Under the pieces are notes generated by a model. The model saw only the letters and a list, made by a program, of their open reading frames with translations. It was not told the origin of the DNA and ran no database searches. Below are positions 1-5,844 of a stretch of 5,844 nt of DNA, in pieces (within the stretch, counting starts at the first letter, position 1; every line of letters begins with the position of its first letter). A program made the translations under genes and the position numbers. Origin of the DNA: Candidatus Sulfopaludibacter sp. SbA3. Its GTDB lineage: Bacteria; Acidobacteriota; Vicinamibacteria; Vicinamibacterales; UBA2999. The DNA is taken from contig CAMBHC010000192.1 of the NCBI GenBank assembly GCA_945866285.1, positions 1-5,844 of the forward strand, read 5' to 3'.

Positions 1-110
1 GCCACCCCATCGATGAAACGAAACAACCAGACCAGCGTGACGACCGTGATAAACAACGGCACCGTCACGACGAGGCCGGCCAGGAAGCTACGACGCAGCC
101 ACTGCATCAT
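1..110 (-). CDS. DUF502-family membrane protein, N-terminal fragment
   Basis: Only the first 36 codons are present; the gene continues past the left edge. The visible protein starts MMQWLRRSFLAG and runs on as a long hydrophobic stretch (about residues 9-30) ending in WLFRFIDG. A short basic start, one membrane helix and a following (F/L)xxxDG match the beginning of DUF502 proteins, a widespread family of small inner-membrane proteins with no settled function. Two ATG codons are adjacent (110 and 107), so the exact start is open; I chose the first. The stop of uppP lies only 3 nt upstream, and an AGGG (121-118 on the minus strand) inside the uppP end could be the ribosome binding site. It is therefore probably the last visible member of the Sec/uppP operon. 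The family call rests on a short fragment; another small membrane protein is possible. Confidence 0.7.
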   Translation of the reverse strand, partial: MMQWLRRSFLAGLVVTVPLFITVVTLVWLFRFIDGV

Positions 111-113
111 GGC

Positions 114-929
114 TCAGCCCTGCCGCATCAGGAGCCACCCAAAGGTGACGGCCGCCAGCGCAAACCGGTAAAACGCAAATCCCGCCAACGAGTGCCCCGC
201 AAGATACCGCAAAAAGTACTTCACCGTGACGTAGCCGACGACCGCCGACACAATCAGGCCAACGGCCATCAGCGTCATCGGCACGCCGTCCATGCCGACC
301 TTCGACAGCTCGTAGGTTTCCTTGATCGCCACCGCGAACACCGCCGGCAGGCTCATCAGGAACACAAACCGGGCTGCCGTATCGCGCCGTAAGCCCTGAA
401 ACATGCTCACCATCAGCGTCGACCCCGATCGCGACAGTCCCGGCGCCAGCGCCGCGGCCTGGGCGATGCCAATGGCCAGCGCCTCGCCGTAGCCCAGGGA
501 ATTGGCGTCGCGGGTCTGGCGTCCAATTCGCTCCACCCAGATTAGCCCGACGCCGCCGATGACCAGGTTGATGGCCACGACCAGCGGCGTCCGAATCTGC
601 GCTTCGATCTGGTCTCCGAACAACCCACCGGCAATCACCACGGGGATGGTGCCGACGATAATCAGCCGGCCCAGCCGCTCCCACTCACCGTCGCGGCCCG
701 ACAACGCCCCCGGCGCGGCGGTGATCAGCTGCGCGACGTCAGCGCGAAAATACGCCAGCACCGCGAGGAGCGTGCCGACGTGACAGGCCGCATCGAACGG
801 AATACCAAACCGGCCGGGGTCCCAGCCGAAAAACGCGCGCGCCAGGATCAGGTGGCCCGAACTGGACACCGGCAGGAACTCCGTGAGTCCCTGGACAACG
901 CCCAATACAGCGGCCGAGAACAGGTCCAC
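114..929 (-). CDS. uppP: Undecaprenyl-diphosphate phosphatase (UppP/BacA)
   Basis: This integral membrane enzyme removes one phosphate from undecaprenyl diphosphate, regenerating the C55-phosphate carrier used for peptidoglycan and other surface polymers. Overproduction of the family gives bacitracin resistance, hence the name BacA. The protein has 271 residues, close to the 273 of E. coli. The family's first signature is at residues 13-26 (QGLTEFLPVSSSGH), with the (E/Q)xxxE pair as Q13/E17 and H26 following. The second, PGLSRSG, is at residues 163-169 and includes the conserved R167. FLMSLPA (about 190-196) and several hydrophobic helices complete the BacA pattern. The start is GTG at 929, chosen because a strong GGAGGA lies 5 nt upstream and the signature begins right after it. 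It follows secF by 33 nt and precedes the DUF502 gene by 3 nt. It is unrelated to PAP2-type phosphatases of the same activity. No key residue is missing. Confidence 0.97.
   Translation of the reverse strand: MDLFSAAVLGVVQGLTEFLPVSSSGHLILARAFFGWDPGRFGIPFDAACHVGTLLAVLAYFRADVAQLITAAPGALSGRDGEWERLGRLIIVGTIPVVIAGGLFGDQIEAQIRTPLVVAINLVIGGVGLIWVERIGRQTRDANSLGYGEALAIGIAQAAALAPGLSRSGSTLMVSMFQGLRRDTAARFVFLMSLPAVFAVAIKETYELSKVGMDGVPMTLMAVGLIVSAVVGYVTVKYFLRYLAGHSLAGFAFYRFALAAVTFGWLLMRQG
118..121 (-). promoter_or_regulatory. Weak ribosome binding site for the DUF502 gene
   Basis: Read on the minus strand this is AGGG, 7 nt before the ATG at 110, and it lies inside the last codons of uppP. The spacing is normal for a Shine-Dalgarno site but the match is short. 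Coupling to uppP translation across the 3-nt gap could be enough by itself. Confidence 0.4.
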
Positions 930-934
930 CAGTA

Positions 935-940
935 TCCTCC
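935..940 (-). promoter_or_regulatory. Strong ribosome binding site fixing the uppP GTG start
   Basis: On the minus strand the bases read GGAGGA, followed by TACTG and the GTG start codon. This is the best Shine-Dalgarno match at any start in the window and sits in the only intergenic gap longer than a few bases within the leftward gene run (930-962). It decides for GTG at 929 over later starts. I saw no convincing terminator hairpin or promoter in this 33-nt gap. Confidence 0.8.
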
Positions 941-962
941 GCCCAGGCTCCGCGGCGACTGA

Positions 963-1895
963 CTACGCCTTACGCGAACCCGGCGTGCGGCCTGCAGCCT
1001 GCTTGCCGCCCAGGAGCGTCGCGATCGCCGCGGCGATGAAGATGGTCGAATAGGTGCCGCTAATGATGCCGACGAGCATCGTGAACGCGAACCCTTCCAG
1101 CACTTCGCCACCAAACAGGTACAGGGACAGCACCGCCAGGAAGGTGGTGCCGGCCGTGATGATGGTGCGGCTCAGGGTCTGGTTGACGCTCGCGTTGACC
1201 ACACTATCGAGCGAGTCACGGCGCTTGTTCTTCAGGTTCTCTCGCACACGGTCGAAGATCACGATGGTGTCGTTCACCGAGTAACCGGTGATCGCCAGGA
1301 TCGCCGCCACCACGTTGAGCGACAGGTCATAGCCGAAGAAGAACAGGAACGCCAGCGTCACCAGCACATCGTGCAGCGTCGCCGCAATCGCGCCGAGCGC
1401 GAACGCGAAGCGGAAGCGCAGGCCGATATAGATGGTGATGCCAAGCAGCGACGCCAGCGTCGCGTAGATGCCCTTGCGCTGCAGATCGGCGCCAATCACG
1501 GGACCGACGATCTCCTGGCTCCGCACCTCGAACTTGCCGAGGTTGGCCTTGGTGATCGAGTCGACAATCGCGCGCGCGTTCTGCTCGAGTGCCACTCCCT
1601 CCTCGACCGTCAACTGCGGCACGCGGATCAGGATTTCGTTATTCGAGGCGTCACCGTAACTCTGGATGACGTTCTCACCAGACATGCCGGCAGCGAGCGC
1701 CGCGCGCACCTGGTCGACGCTCACGGTCTGCTCGAACTTCACCACCACGATGGTGCCGCCCGAGAAGTCGATGCCGAGCGGAATCCCCTTGGTGGCCACG
1801 TAGCCGATGCCCGCGAGCACGATCAGCGTCGACAGCGCAATCGCGTGCCAGCGCCACTTAATGAAGTCGAAGTTTGCGTTATCGAAGATGGCCAT
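963..1895 (-). CDS. secF: Protein translocase subunit SecF
   Basis: SecF pairs with SecD in the inner membrane. The SecDF complex uses the proton gradient to pull preproteins out of the SecYEG channel on the periplasmic side. The product has 310 residues, the usual length for a stand-alone SecF. In order it shows a first membrane helix (about 17-35), the periplasmic GIDFSGGT motif (41-48), a periplasmic domain to about residue 130, GPVIGADLQRKG (131-142), and five further helices. The transmembrane signature GYSVNDTIVIFDRVREN (204-220) holds the conserved acidic residues D209 and D215. HD at 175-176 and LSRTIITAGTTF (241-252) are also family-typical. ATG at 1895 lies 4 nt after the secD stop. 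I see no Shine-Dalgarno sequence before it, so translation is probably coupled to secD, which would help balance the two subunits. The protein is complete, and it is not fused to SecD as it is in Bacillus. Confidence 0.98.
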   Translation of the reverse strand: MAIFDNANFDFIKWRWHAIALSTLIVLAGIGYVATKGIPLGIDFSGGTIVVVKFEQTVSVDQVRAALAAGMSGENVIQSYGDASNNEILIRVPQLTVEEGVALEQNARAIVDSITKANLGKFEVRSQEIVGPVIGADLQRKGIYATLASLLGITIYIGLRFRFAFALGAIAATLHDVLVTLAFLFFFGYDLSLNVVAAILAITGYSVNDTIVIFDRVRENLKNKRRDSLDSVVNASVNQTLSRTIITAGTTFLAVLSLYLFGGEVLEGFAFTMLVGIISGTYSTIFIAAAIATLLGGKQAAGRTPGSRKA

Positions 1896-1899
1896 ATGA

Positions 1900-3459
1900 C
1901 TAAATCGAAAGCTTCGCGACCTTCGAGTTGCGTGACAGCGTCAGCTCGAACAGGGTGCGCGAAACGAAGTATGCCGTGAATACGTTTGACAAGAGGCCGA
2001 TGGTCAGCGTCATCGCAAACCCGCGGATAGGACCGGTACCGAACTGGAACAGGAAGGCCGCCGAAATCAGCGACGCCACGTGCGTATCGAGAATGGTCAG
2101 CAGCACGCGGTCAAAGCCCGCCGCCACCGCCTGCTTGACGCCCTTGGCCGAAGCCATTTCTTCCTTGATGCGCTCGAAAATCAGCACGTTCGAGTCCACG
2201 CCCATGCCGATGGTCAGAATGAAACCGGCAATGCCGGGCAGCGTCATGGTCGCGCCGACATAGGCCATCAGGCCAAGCAGCATGATCAGGTTGATCGTGA
2301 TCGAGACCAGCGCGTTGAAACCCGCCAGCTTGTAATAGAACAGCATGAACAGCGTGACCATCAGCAGGCCGCCCAGCGCAGCCGTCACGCCGGCGCGAAC
2401 CGAGTCGGCGCCGAGCGAAGGGCCGACCGTGCGCTCTTCCAGGTAGGTCAGCGATGCCGGGAGCGCGCCCGACCGCAGCACCAGCGACAAGTCCTGCGCT
2501 TCCTGGTTGGTGAAGGTGCCGGTGATGCGACCCTCATCATCGATCCGCGACTGAATCTGCGGCGCCGAGATGACGCGGCTGTCCATCACGATGGCCAACT
2601 GCTTGCCGATGTTGGCCTGGGTGAATATGCCGAACTTGCGCGCGCCCTCGTTGTTCAGCGAGAAGCTGACGGCGGGACGGTTGTTCTCATCGAGCGTCGG
2701 CCGCGCGGTGCGCAGGTCGCGGCCGGTGACCGCGGCGACGCGGCGGACGGCGTAGTAGCCCGTGCTGGCCGGCTGGCCAGGGGCCCCTTCGATGGTGCCG
2801 GGCAGAATCTGAAGGTCAGGCGGCACGTTGCCCGAATACGCCTGGCGGGCCGAGGCGTCATCCGGGAACGGACCCTGCTCGACCTGCTTCAATTCGAGCA
2901 GTGCGGTCGAGCGGATGATCTCCTTGGCGCGGTTGACGTCGGTCACGCCTGGCAGCTGCACCAGGATCTGGTCGGCTGCGCTGTGGCGGGCGATGACCGG
3001 CTCGGCCACGCCCAGCTCGTTGACACGGCGCTCGATGGTTTGCAGCGCCTGGTTGACGGTGTCTTCGCGCAACTGGACGGCGATGTTCGGCTTGAGCGTG
3101 AAGGTGTAGCCACCCGCGCCGGACGAGCGGTCGTAGTTCACTTCCACTTCCGTGAGCGCCGCCCGGAACGCCGCGTCCTGCTCGGCCGGGATGCCGGCCA
3201 CGCTGAACGAGGTCGAACCCGCCACCGAGAACCCGCCGGTTGGAATGTTCGCGGTCTTCAGTTGCTCGGACAGGCGATCAGCGGTGGTCTGCGTCTCGAG
3301 ACGCAGCGCATCGTCAGTCTGCACGCGCATGACCAGGTGAACGCCACCCTTCAGGTCCAATCCGAGCCGGATCTTCTGGTCAGGCGGATAGAACGAGAAG
3401 ATCGACAGCGCGGTGACGCCGACAATAACAAGGGCTTTCCAACGAAGGTTCTTCGACAT
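1900..3459 (-). CDS. secD: Protein translocase subunit SecD
   Basis: SecD is the larger partner of SecF in the proton-driven accessory complex of SecYEG. The 519-residue product is complete, somewhat shorter than E. coli SecD (615) but within the range of other phyla. Helix 1 covers about 8-24. The periplasmic part starts with the conserved RLGLDLKGG (31-39), includes TVNQALQTIERRVNELG (134-150) and the LVQLPG segment (166-171), and ends near YLEERTVGPSLGADSV (339-354). Five more helices follow. GMGVDSNVLIFERIKEE (418-434) carries D422, the membrane-embedded acidic residue of the family, and FQFGTGPIRGFA (471-482) marks the fifth-sixth helix region. Where many SecD proteins have DANITT, this one has DTHVAS (458-463), probably a lineage variant. 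ATG at 3459 follows the yajC stop by 3 nt without a recognisable ribosome binding site, suggesting coupling. It lies 4 nt ahead of secF. Confidence 0.98.
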   Translation of the reverse strand: MSKNLRWKALVIVGVTALSIFSFYPPDQKIRLGLDLKGGVHLVMRVQTDDALRLETQTTADRLSEQLKTANIPTGGFSVAGSTSFSVAGIPAEQDAAFRAALTEVEVNYDRSSGAGGYTFTLKPNIAVQLREDTVNQALQTIERRVNELGVAEPVIARHSAADQILVQLPGVTDVNRAKEIIRSTALLELKQVEQGPFPDDASARQAYSGNVPPDLQILPGTIEGAPGQPASTGYYAVRRVAAVTGRDLRTARPTLDENNRPAVSFSLNNEGARKFGIFTQANIGKQLAIVMDSRVISAPQIQSRIDDEGRITGTFTNQEAQDLSLVLRSGALPASLTYLEERTVGPSLGADSVRAGVTAALGGLLMVTLFMLFYYKLAGFNALVSITINLIMLLGLMAYVGATMTLPGIAGFILTIGMGVDSNVLIFERIKEEMASAKGVKQAVAAGFDRVLLTILDTHVASLISAAFLFQFGTGPIRGFAMTLTIGLLSNVFTAYFVSRTLFELTLSRNSKVAKLSI

Positions 3460-3462
3460 GGC

Positions 3463-3813
3463 TTATGTATTCGGTGCTTCGACGACCGGGGCCTGACCCT
3501 GGTAGCCGACGATGGCGGCTTTGGAGATGTCAACGCGGACGTTCGGGGCGACCTGAAGTTGGACGACCTGATCGTTGATCTTGGCAATCGAGCCCAACAG
3601 CCCGCCGGTCGTCACGACCTTGTCGCCCGCCTTCAAGGTATCCAGGAACGCCTGGACTTTTTTCTGCTTCTTTTGCATGGGAAGCAGGATCACAAAATAG
3701 AAAATCGCGAGTACGAGCGCGAAGGGAATGAACTGGATCAGCGGGCTGACCTGTTGGCCAGGCGATGACGACAGCGCAAAGAGCGTACCGAAAATGGGAT
3801 CCGTCGTGGTCAT
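3463..3813 (-). CDS. yajC: Preprotein translocase subunit YajC
   Basis: YajC is a small single-span inner-membrane protein that associates with SecDF and SecYEG; its precise contribution to export is still modest and not well defined. The 116-residue product has the family layout: a short N-terminal tail of about 24 residues, one membrane helix (about 25-45) ending in LLPMQKKQKK (43-52) with its positive cytoplasmic cluster, and then the soluble segment LKAGDKVVTTGGLLGSI (60-76). A beta-rich stretch follows, ending with the typical VDISKAAI (94-101). The ATG at 3813 overlaps the tgt stop by 4 nt (ATGA), a classic coupling arrangement, and no Shine-Dalgarno sequence is visible. The position between tgt and secD is the standard one in many bacteria. 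The C-terminal tail (VVEAPNT) is low in information and probably unstructured. Confidence 0.96.
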   Translation of the reverse strand: MTTTDPIFGTLFALSSSPGQQVSPLIQFIPFALVLAIFYFVILLPMQKKQKKVQAFLDTLKAGDKVVTTGGLLGSIAKINDQVVQLQVAPNVRVDISKAAIVGYQGQAPVVEAPNT

Positions 3814-4934
3814 GAAATTAACGCGCGGCGGGTAAAAGTCCGATGAAAACCTTGCCTGAAATCTTCGAACCGGCCGAACGCTATAGCCTCCCTAATCCGC
3901 CGCATGGTGTCAAGGTAAAAGCTCAGGTTATGCAACGTGTTAAGGGTGCCTCCGGTCATCTCACCCGCCATGAAGAGGTGCCGCAAATAGGCCCTCGAAA
4001 AGCTCCGGCAGGTGTAACAACCGCACGCCGGGTCGACCGGCCCGTCATCCTCCGCAAACCGTGCGTTCTTGATGTTTAGCGGCCCTTCGCTAGTGAAGAG
4101 CTGGCCGTTCCGGGCGTTGCGGGTCGGCATAACGCAGTCGAACATGTCGATGCCGCGCGCGACCGCCTCCACCAGATCAATGGGCGTCCCCACCCCCATT
4201 AAATAGCGAGCCTGGCTGACCGGGAGAAAAGGGACAGTCTGCTCCACGACTTGGTACATGGTCTCGTTGGGCTCGCCGACGCTCAGGCCCCCGATGGCAT
4301 AGCCATCAAACCCAATAGATACAGTCAGTTCCGCGCTTTTTTGTCTTAATTCTGGAAACGTGCCGCCCTGAACGATCCCGAACTGGGCATGTCCCTTTCC
4401 TTCACCCTTCAGTTCGAGAAAGCGGTTTCGGCAGCGCCGGGCCCAGCGGGCGGTCAGCTCGAGCGAGGTGTCAATGATCGCTGGGGTCGAGGGCAGCGCC
4501 GGACACTCGTCGAGCACCATGGCGATGTCCGAACCGAGGTTGGCCTGAATCTCGACGGCCTTCTCTGGCGTCAACAGGTGCGCGCTGCCATCGTGGTGCG
4601 AGCGGAAGTGAACGCCCAGTTCCTCGATCTTTCGGCGGTCCGACAGACTGAAGACCTGGTAGCCACCGCTGTCGGTCAGCATGGGGCGTGACCAGCCAAT
4701 GAACTTGTGGAGGCCGCCCCGCCGCGCGATCAACTCGTCCCCGGGCCGCAGATAGAGGTGGTACGTGTTGCCGAGAATGATCTCGGCCCCCACGTCTTCC
4801 AAGTGTTGGGCCGTGAGCGCCTTGACGGCCCCCTGGGTGCCAACGGGCATGAACGCCGGGGTCTGGATGACGCCGTGCGCCGTCGTGAGATGGCCGCGGC
4901 GCGCTGAACCGTCCGTGTGAGTAAGGGTAAACAT
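3810..4934 (-). CDS. tgt: tRNA-guanine transglycosylase (queuine tRNA-ribosyltransferase)
   Basis: In bacteria Tgt exchanges guanine-34 in the anticodon of tRNA-Asp, -Asn, -His and -Tyr for preQ1, a precursor of queuosine. With the ATG at 4934 the protein has 374 residues, the normal length. Visible active-site parts are TDSGGYQVFSL (87-97) with the general acid-base D88, D142 in LDECPALP, VQGG (188-191), GGLSVGE (215-221), and the nucleophile D266 in DMFDCVMPTRNARNG (263-277). The zinc site is C304, C306, C309 and H335. The reading frame stays open upstream to 5342, but that extension runs antisense through ddl and has no family similarity, so I reject a longer start. The gene leads the leftward operon and overlaps yajC by 4 nt. 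queA, often just upstream of tgt elsewhere, is not there; ddl faces away instead. No strong Shine-Dalgarno sequence precedes the start. Confidence 0.97.
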   Translation of the reverse strand: MFTLTHTDGSARRGHLTTAHGVIQTPAFMPVGTQGAVKALTAQHLEDVGAEIILGNTYHLYLRPGDELIARRGGLHKFIGWSRPMLTDSGGYQVFSLSDRRKIEELGVHFRSHHDGSAHLLTPEKAVEIQANLGSDIAMVLDECPALPSTPAIIDTSLELTARWARRCRNRFLELKGEGKGHAQFGIVQGGTFPELRQKSAELTVSIGFDGYAIGGLSVGEPNETMYQVVEQTVPFLPVSQARYLMGVGTPIDLVEAVARGIDMFDCVMPTRNARNGQLFTSEGPLNIKNARFAEDDGPVDPACGCYTCRSFSRAYLRHLFMAGEMTGGTLNTLHNLSFYLDTMRRIREAIAFGRFEDFRQGFHRTFTRRALIS

Positions 4935-4945
4935 GCCCGACCCGC

Positions 4946-4955
4946 TATTATCCCA
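4946..4955. promoter_or_regulatory. Candidate bidirectional promoter core (overlapping -10 elements) for tgt and ddl
   Basis: The gap between the two start codons is only 24 bp. On the plus strand TATTAT (4946-4951) resembles the -10 box TATAAT (5 of 6) and ends 7 bp before the ddl ATG. On the minus strand TGGGATAAT (4955-4947) resembles an extended -10 (TGnTATAAT, one mismatch) and predicts a start near 4940, about 6 nt before the tgt ATG. The two boxes share five base pairs, so polymerase could occupy only one direction at a time. I see no good -35 hexamer for either direction. This is an AT-rich spot in GC-rich DNA, which supports a promoter, but the call is an inference from short motifs. 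Confidence 0.45.
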
Positions 4956-4958
4956 GTA

Positions 4959-5844
4959 ATGAAGAAGTTGCGCGTGGGCGTCATCTACGGCGGGCGGTCT
5001 GGTGAACACGAGGTGTCGGTCACCTCGGCGGCCTCGATTTTCAAGTTTATCGATCGCACCCGCTACGAGCCGGTGCCGATTCGCATTGAAAAGGACGGCC
5101 GGTGGACCCTGGCGGACCGGCCGCCCACAGCCCTGTCGGCGGCCGAGGTCATCCAGCAAGCGCGCGTCACCCAGGCCCGGCCGGCGCGGGCGGGCCGCGA
5201 CTCGTTGTTTGCCCCGTATCCGTCGAGCGACACGCTGATCACGGTTGAACGCCGCAGTTCGCCAGACGGCGGCACCCTGGCAGACGTGGAGCGCGCGGTG
5301 GTGACCGGCCTGGGGCTCGATGTCGTGTTCCCCGTGCTGCATGGCCCCTACGGCGAAGACGGCACGGTGCAGGGACTGCTCGAACTCGCCAACGTGCCCT
5401 ACGTCGGCCCGGGCGTACTTGCCTCGGCGGCCGGCATGGACAAGGCCGTGATGAAGGTGCTGTTCGCGGCAGCGGGCCTGCCGGTCGTTGACTCGCGCTC
5501 GTTCGTGCGTGCCGAGTGGACGCGCAATCGCGCCGGCGTGCTGGCCGGCATCGCGGCGCTCGGCTTTCCGTTGTTCGTCAAGCCTGCCAACCTCGGCTCG
5601 AGCGTTGGCATCTCGAAGGTCAAGGCCCAGGCCGAGCTCGTCCCGGCGATCGAGTCAGCGCTCGAGTTCGACCGCAAGGTCATCGTCGAGGCCGGCGTCG
5701 TCAATGCCCGCGAAATCGAGTGCGCGGTGCTGGGCAACGACGACCCGGAAACCTCGGTGCCCGGCGAAATTGTCCCCTCGCGCGAGTTCGACGACTACGA
5801 AGCGAAGTACCTCGATGAGGGTTCGAAGAGCGTGATCCCGGCCG
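4959..5844 (+). CDS. ddl: D-alanine--D-alanine ligase, 3'-truncated by window edge
   Basis: Ddl is the cytoplasmic ATP-grasp enzyme that joins two D-alanines, supplying the dipeptide that MurF adds to the UDP-MurNAc precursor. The visible 295 residues start MKKLRVGVIYGGRSGEHEVS (1-20), with the substrate-binding E16 and the conserved HEVS. HGPYGEDGTVQG follows at 128-139 and MDK at 160-162. The ATP-binding segment has K208 in VKPANLGSSVG (207-217). EIE is at 252-254, and the flexible-loop motif YEAKY (280-284) has the tyrosine form expected for D-Ala rather than D-lactate ligation. The C-terminal metal-binding part (the usual NEIN region) lies beyond the right edge, so there is no stop codon here. 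N-terminal wording and length resemble the longer DdlA/VanA-type ligases. About 20 extra residues precede H128 compared with E. coli DdlA. No Shine-Dalgarno sequence precedes the ATG, the only suitable start. It is divergent from tgt. Confidence 0.96.
   Translation, partial: MKKLRVGVIYGGRSGEHEVSVTSAASIFKFIDRTRYEPVPIRIEKDGRWTLADRPPTALSAAEVIQQARVTQARPARAGRDSLFAPYPSSDTLITVERRSSPDGGTLADVERAVVTGLGLDVVFPVLHGPYGEDGTVQGLLELANVPYVGPGVLASAAGMDKAVMKVLFAAAGLPVVDSRSFVRAEWTRNRAGVLAGIAALGFPLFVKPANLGSSVGISKVKAQAELVPAIESALEFDRKVIVEAGVVNAREIECAVLGNDDPETSVPGEIVPSREFDDYEAKYLDEGSKSVIPA

Noticed and set aside
930..962. Possible terminator or internal promoter between secF and uppP
   Set aside because: No stable stem-loop with a U-run and no -10/-35 pair is visible. 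The gap is explained by the strong ribosome binding site of uppP.
1371..1979. Plus-strand open frame of 202 codons opposite secF and the secD end
   Set aside because: Low-complexity Arg/Asp/His/Leu composition with no family signature; a shadow of secF.
2071..2088. DTHVAS in SecD at 458-463 in place of the more common DANITT
   Set aside because: The surrounding helix and the key D422 are intact, and similar wording (D-x-H-V) appears to be a normal variant of some lineages, so it is not evidence of altered function.
3657..3680. A/T-rich homopolymer-like run that might suggest a terminator or slippage site
   Set aside because: It encodes the conserved Lys-rich cluster of YajC (MQKKQKK) in the correct frame, and no hairpin precedes it.
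2080..3768. Plus-strand open frame of 562 codons opposite secD and yajC
   Set aside because: The product is a His/Arg/Gln/Asp-rich string with no motif or hydrophobic pattern, typical of antisense frames in GC-rich DNA. It lies wholly opposite secD and yajC, which are unmistakable.
4935..5342. Upstream extension of the tgt frame by 136 codons
   Set aside because: It runs antisense through the conserved N-terminal half of ddl and has no transglycosylase similarity. The ATG at 4934 gives the normal family length of 374.
5399..5835. Several open frames on both strands overlapping ddl
   Set aside because: They are Ser/Arg/Thr-rich shadow frames. The ddl frame through this stretch carries all expected ATP-grasp motifs and stays open to the window edge.

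Overview
The window is ordinary, densely packed chromosomal DNA from a GC-rich, probably Gram-negative bacterium. All seven genes belong to recognised housekeeping families: tRNA modification, Sec-dependent protein export and cell-wall precursor recycling or synthesis. The separate SecD and SecF proteins with YajC, the tgt-yajC-secD-secF order and the Ddl ligase suit a diderm. The GC-rich codon use and SecD wording would fit Acidobacteriota or a similar lineage, but that is a weak inference, and no rRNA or marker gene here settles it.

Layout. From about 4934 down to 1, six genes read leftward on the minus strand: tgt (queuine tRNA-ribosyltransferase), yajC, secD, secF, uppP (undecaprenyl-diphosphate phosphatase) and the first 36 codons of a DUF502-type membrane protein that runs off the left edge. 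The junctions are a 4-nt overlap (tgt/yajC), then gaps of 3, 4, 33 and 3 nt, so they very probably form one operon. From 4959 rightward, on the plus strand, lies ddl (D-alanine--D-alanine ligase). It is cut by the right edge after 295 codons, so it lacks a stop codon here.

How the genes work together. YajC, SecD and SecF form the accessory complex that uses the proton-motive force to help SecYEG complete protein export. Tgt inserts a queuosine precursor into tRNA; its linkage to yajC-secD-secF is common across bacteria although the functions are unrelated. UppP regenerates the lipid carrier undecaprenyl phosphate, and Ddl makes the D-Ala-D-Ala end of the peptidoglycan stem peptide, so both sides of the divergent junction touch envelope building.

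The most interesting non-coding spot is the 24-bp gap between the tgt and ddl start codons (4935-4958). It holds overlapping -10-like hexamers on the two strands (TATTAT forward, GATAAT reverse, with an extended TG). Their predicted starts lie about 18 bp apart and would make ddl leaderless and tgt nearly so. I saw no tRNA, rRNA, CRISPR, mobile element, clear terminator or novel multi-gene system. No gene-free stretch exceeds 33 bp.
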